Shown one piece after another: positions 6,050-6,767 of a DNA stretch of 6,767 bases (position 1 is its first letter; every line of letters begins with the position of its first letter). Made by a program: the position numbers and the translations under genes. Source of the stretch: Methanosarcina sp. (GTDB lineage Archaea; Halobacteriota; Methanosarcinia; Methanosarcinales; Methanosarcinaceae); contig DUIO01000157.1 of assembly GCA_013330315.1 (NCBI GenBank), positions 1-6,767 on the forward strand. Direction: 5' to 3'. The notes beneath the pieces were generated by a model. The model was not told the DNA's origin and made no database searches. It saw only the letters and a program-made list of their open reading frames with translations.

Positions 6050-6062
6050 TATATATAAAAAT
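6050..6062 (-). promoter_or_regulatory. TATA box of the xpb-bax1 operon
   Basis: The minus strand reads ATTTTTATATATA through this stretch, a good archaeal TATA box. Its centre is about 29 bases upstream of the xpb ATG. Given the usual archaeal distance of about 25 bases, transcription would begin a few bases before the start codon, or at it. Confidence 0.65.
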
Positions 6063-6088
6063 TCAGTCATCGGCAGGCTTTCTTGTTT

Positions 6089-6132
6089 GATTTTCTGAAT
6101 GATTTTCTGAATGATTTTCTGAATGATTTCTG
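6089..6132. repeat. 12-bp tandem repeat between divergent promoters
   Basis: GATTTTCTGAAT occurs three times without mismatch at 6089-6100, 6101-6112 and 6113-6124, and a fourth shortened copy (GATTTCTG, one T missing) ends the array at 6132. It lies upstream of both the xpb TATA box (about 6050-6062) and the HD-gene TATA box (about 6155-6166), so a protein bound there could affect both promoters. It is also a typical product of slippage. Confidence 0.85.
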
Positions 6133-6154
6133 CGAGGAGGTTTCGTTTCTAAAT

Positions 6155-6166
6155 AAATTTATATAG
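6155..6166 (+). promoter_or_regulatory. TATA box of the HD-domain gene
   Basis: AAATTTATATAG is close to the archaeal TATA consensus, with A-rich sequence just upstream that could act as the BRE. Transcription would start near 6185-6190 and give a leader of about 100 nt before the GTG start at 6286. Confidence 0.6.
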
Positions 6167-6205
6167 TTAGGAGCTACAGAGAGAGCAAAAGAAGTAATTT
6201 CCTGT

Positions 6206-6232
6206 AGTTATTTCCGGTAATAACTTTGTTAT
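6206..6232 (+). promoter_or_regulatory. Overlapping inverted repeats in the HD-gene leader
   Basis: AGTTATT (6206-6212) and AATAACT (6219-6225) form a perfect 7-bp stem around the 6-base loop TCCGGT. The right arm can instead pair with GTTAT at 6228-6232 (ATAAC-TTT-GTTAT). The site lies downstream of the predicted transcription start. It may be an operator or an RNA switch-like hairpin; it is short and A/T-dominated, so the evidence is modest. Confidence 0.35.
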
Positions 6233-6285
6233 GTAAGAAAGATCAAATAAAACAGGAAAAAAAAGGGAAGAAGGGGAAACTTAGT

Positions 6286-6767
6286 GTGAATTCCAATAAT
6301 AGATTTGCAGGGAATAATGCACAGGGAGATAAAGAAAAAACCTCACCCGAGCCTCTTGCTCTCGAAGCTCTCTACCACAGGTACGGAATTGAACGCAGCC
6401 ATGCAGACAATGTGGCGCGGAATGTGCTTGAGCTTTTTGATATCCTTGCTCCTGTCCACGGGCTTGGACCTGAGTTCCGAAAGTTAGTGGAAATAGCAGC
6501 ACTCGTTCACGATTCAGGAGTAACCACGGACTTTGAAGACCATCATAAGGCAGGAAGGGACATCCTGCTTCTTCACCCTCCTGCTGACCTGCCCGAAAAA
6601 CTATGGCAGGTCGTTGCCTGGACGGCTTTCCTGCACAAAAAAAAGATAGGAAAAAAAAGGCTCAGAAAACTTAACGAAAAAGAATTCGGGAACATGCCTG
6701 AAGACCTCCAGGCACTTACACTGAAAGTAGCTGCTCTTGTAAGGCTTGCAGATGCTCTGGATTACAG
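6286..6767 (+). CDS. HD-domain phosphohydrolase related to the Ppx/GppA C-terminal module, 3' end outside window
   Basis: A GTG start at 6286 follows AAGGGG at 6272-6276 region with acceptable spacing. No ATG or other good start lies nearby in frame, and 160 codons are visible before the window ends. After a polar N-terminus of about 20 residues comes an all-helical HD domain: H39 in RSHADNVARNV, LVHDSG with the H75-D76 pair, HHKAGRDIL with H86-H87, WTAFLHKKK (112-120) and RLADALDY with D156. These are the metal-binding positions of HD phosphohydrolases. Their order and the closing RLADALD match the C-terminal HD module of exopolyphosphatase/GppA proteins rather than a cyclic-nucleotide phosphodiesterase. 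The N-terminal Ppx catalytic domain is absent, so the protein begins directly with HD. A further domain such as CHAD may lie beyond the edge, which cannot be seen. Substrate is unknown; nucleotide or polyphosphate chemistry is a reasonable guess. It is transcribed divergently from xpb. Confidence 0.8.
   Translation, partial: MNSNNRFAGNNAQGDKEKTSPEPLALEALYHRYGIERSHADNVARNVLELFDILAPVHGLGPEFRKLVEIAALVHDSGVTTDFEDHHKAGRDILLLHPPADLPEKLWQVVAWTAFLHKKKIGKKRLRKLNEKEFGNMPEDLQALTLKVAALVRLADALDY

Noticed and set aside
6281..6502. Minus-strand 73-codon frame at the start of the HD gene
   Set aside because: It is antisense to a recognisable HD domain and has no family pattern.

Overview
The window looks like euryarchaeal DNA, most likely from Methanosarcina or a close relative. 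The evidence is an adjacent XPB-type helicase and DUF790/Bax1 nuclease pair (a hallmark archaeal DNA-repair couple), archaeal TATA boxes with no bacterial -35/-10 promoters, a strong GGAGG ribosome-binding site, and long, very AT-rich intergenic stretches around moderately GC-rich genes. The genus assignment is an inference from style and gene content, not a database match.

Layout. Bases 1-639 are AT-rich and carry no convincing gene; they hold a degenerate 12-bp tandem repeat. A small acidic protein of 63 residues follows (640-831, +). Its stop overlaps the start of an 18-codon reading frame that runs into a strong terminator-like hairpin (875-913). Bases 832-1316 are otherwise non-coding and lead into the TATA region of a 292-residue DUF2971-family protein (1317-2195, +). 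That gene is visibly more AT-rich than the genes to its right and looks like an accessory insertion. The convergent gap 2196-2669 contains an 18-bp tandem repeat built around GTATAC-like hexamers.

The right half is a two-gene minus-strand operon. XPB (6027-4519) is followed by Bax1 (4532-2670), with a 14-bp overlap and a Shine-Dalgarno site for bax1 inside the end of xpb. In characterised archaea XPB and Bax1 form a complex: XPB opens or translocates along DNA and Bax1 cuts the junction, which is thought to serve an archaeal form of nucleotide excision repair. Here both proteins carry long charged or low-complexity extensions, including an exact 15-bp duplication in the XPB tail.

A 258-bp divergent promoter region (6028-6285) separates xpb from a plus-strand HD-domain gene that runs off the window. 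The xpb promoter predicts a leaderless or nearly leaderless mRNA. The HD-gene promoter predicts a leader of about 100 nt with alternative short hairpins. Three copies of a 12-bp repeat lie between the two promoters.

I see no CRISPR array, insertion sequence, rRNA or tRNA gene. The main content is known biology (XPB-Bax1). The less explained parts are the DUF2971 gene with its flanking repeats, the 63-residue/18-residue small-ORF unit with its hairpin, and the several short tandem repeats.
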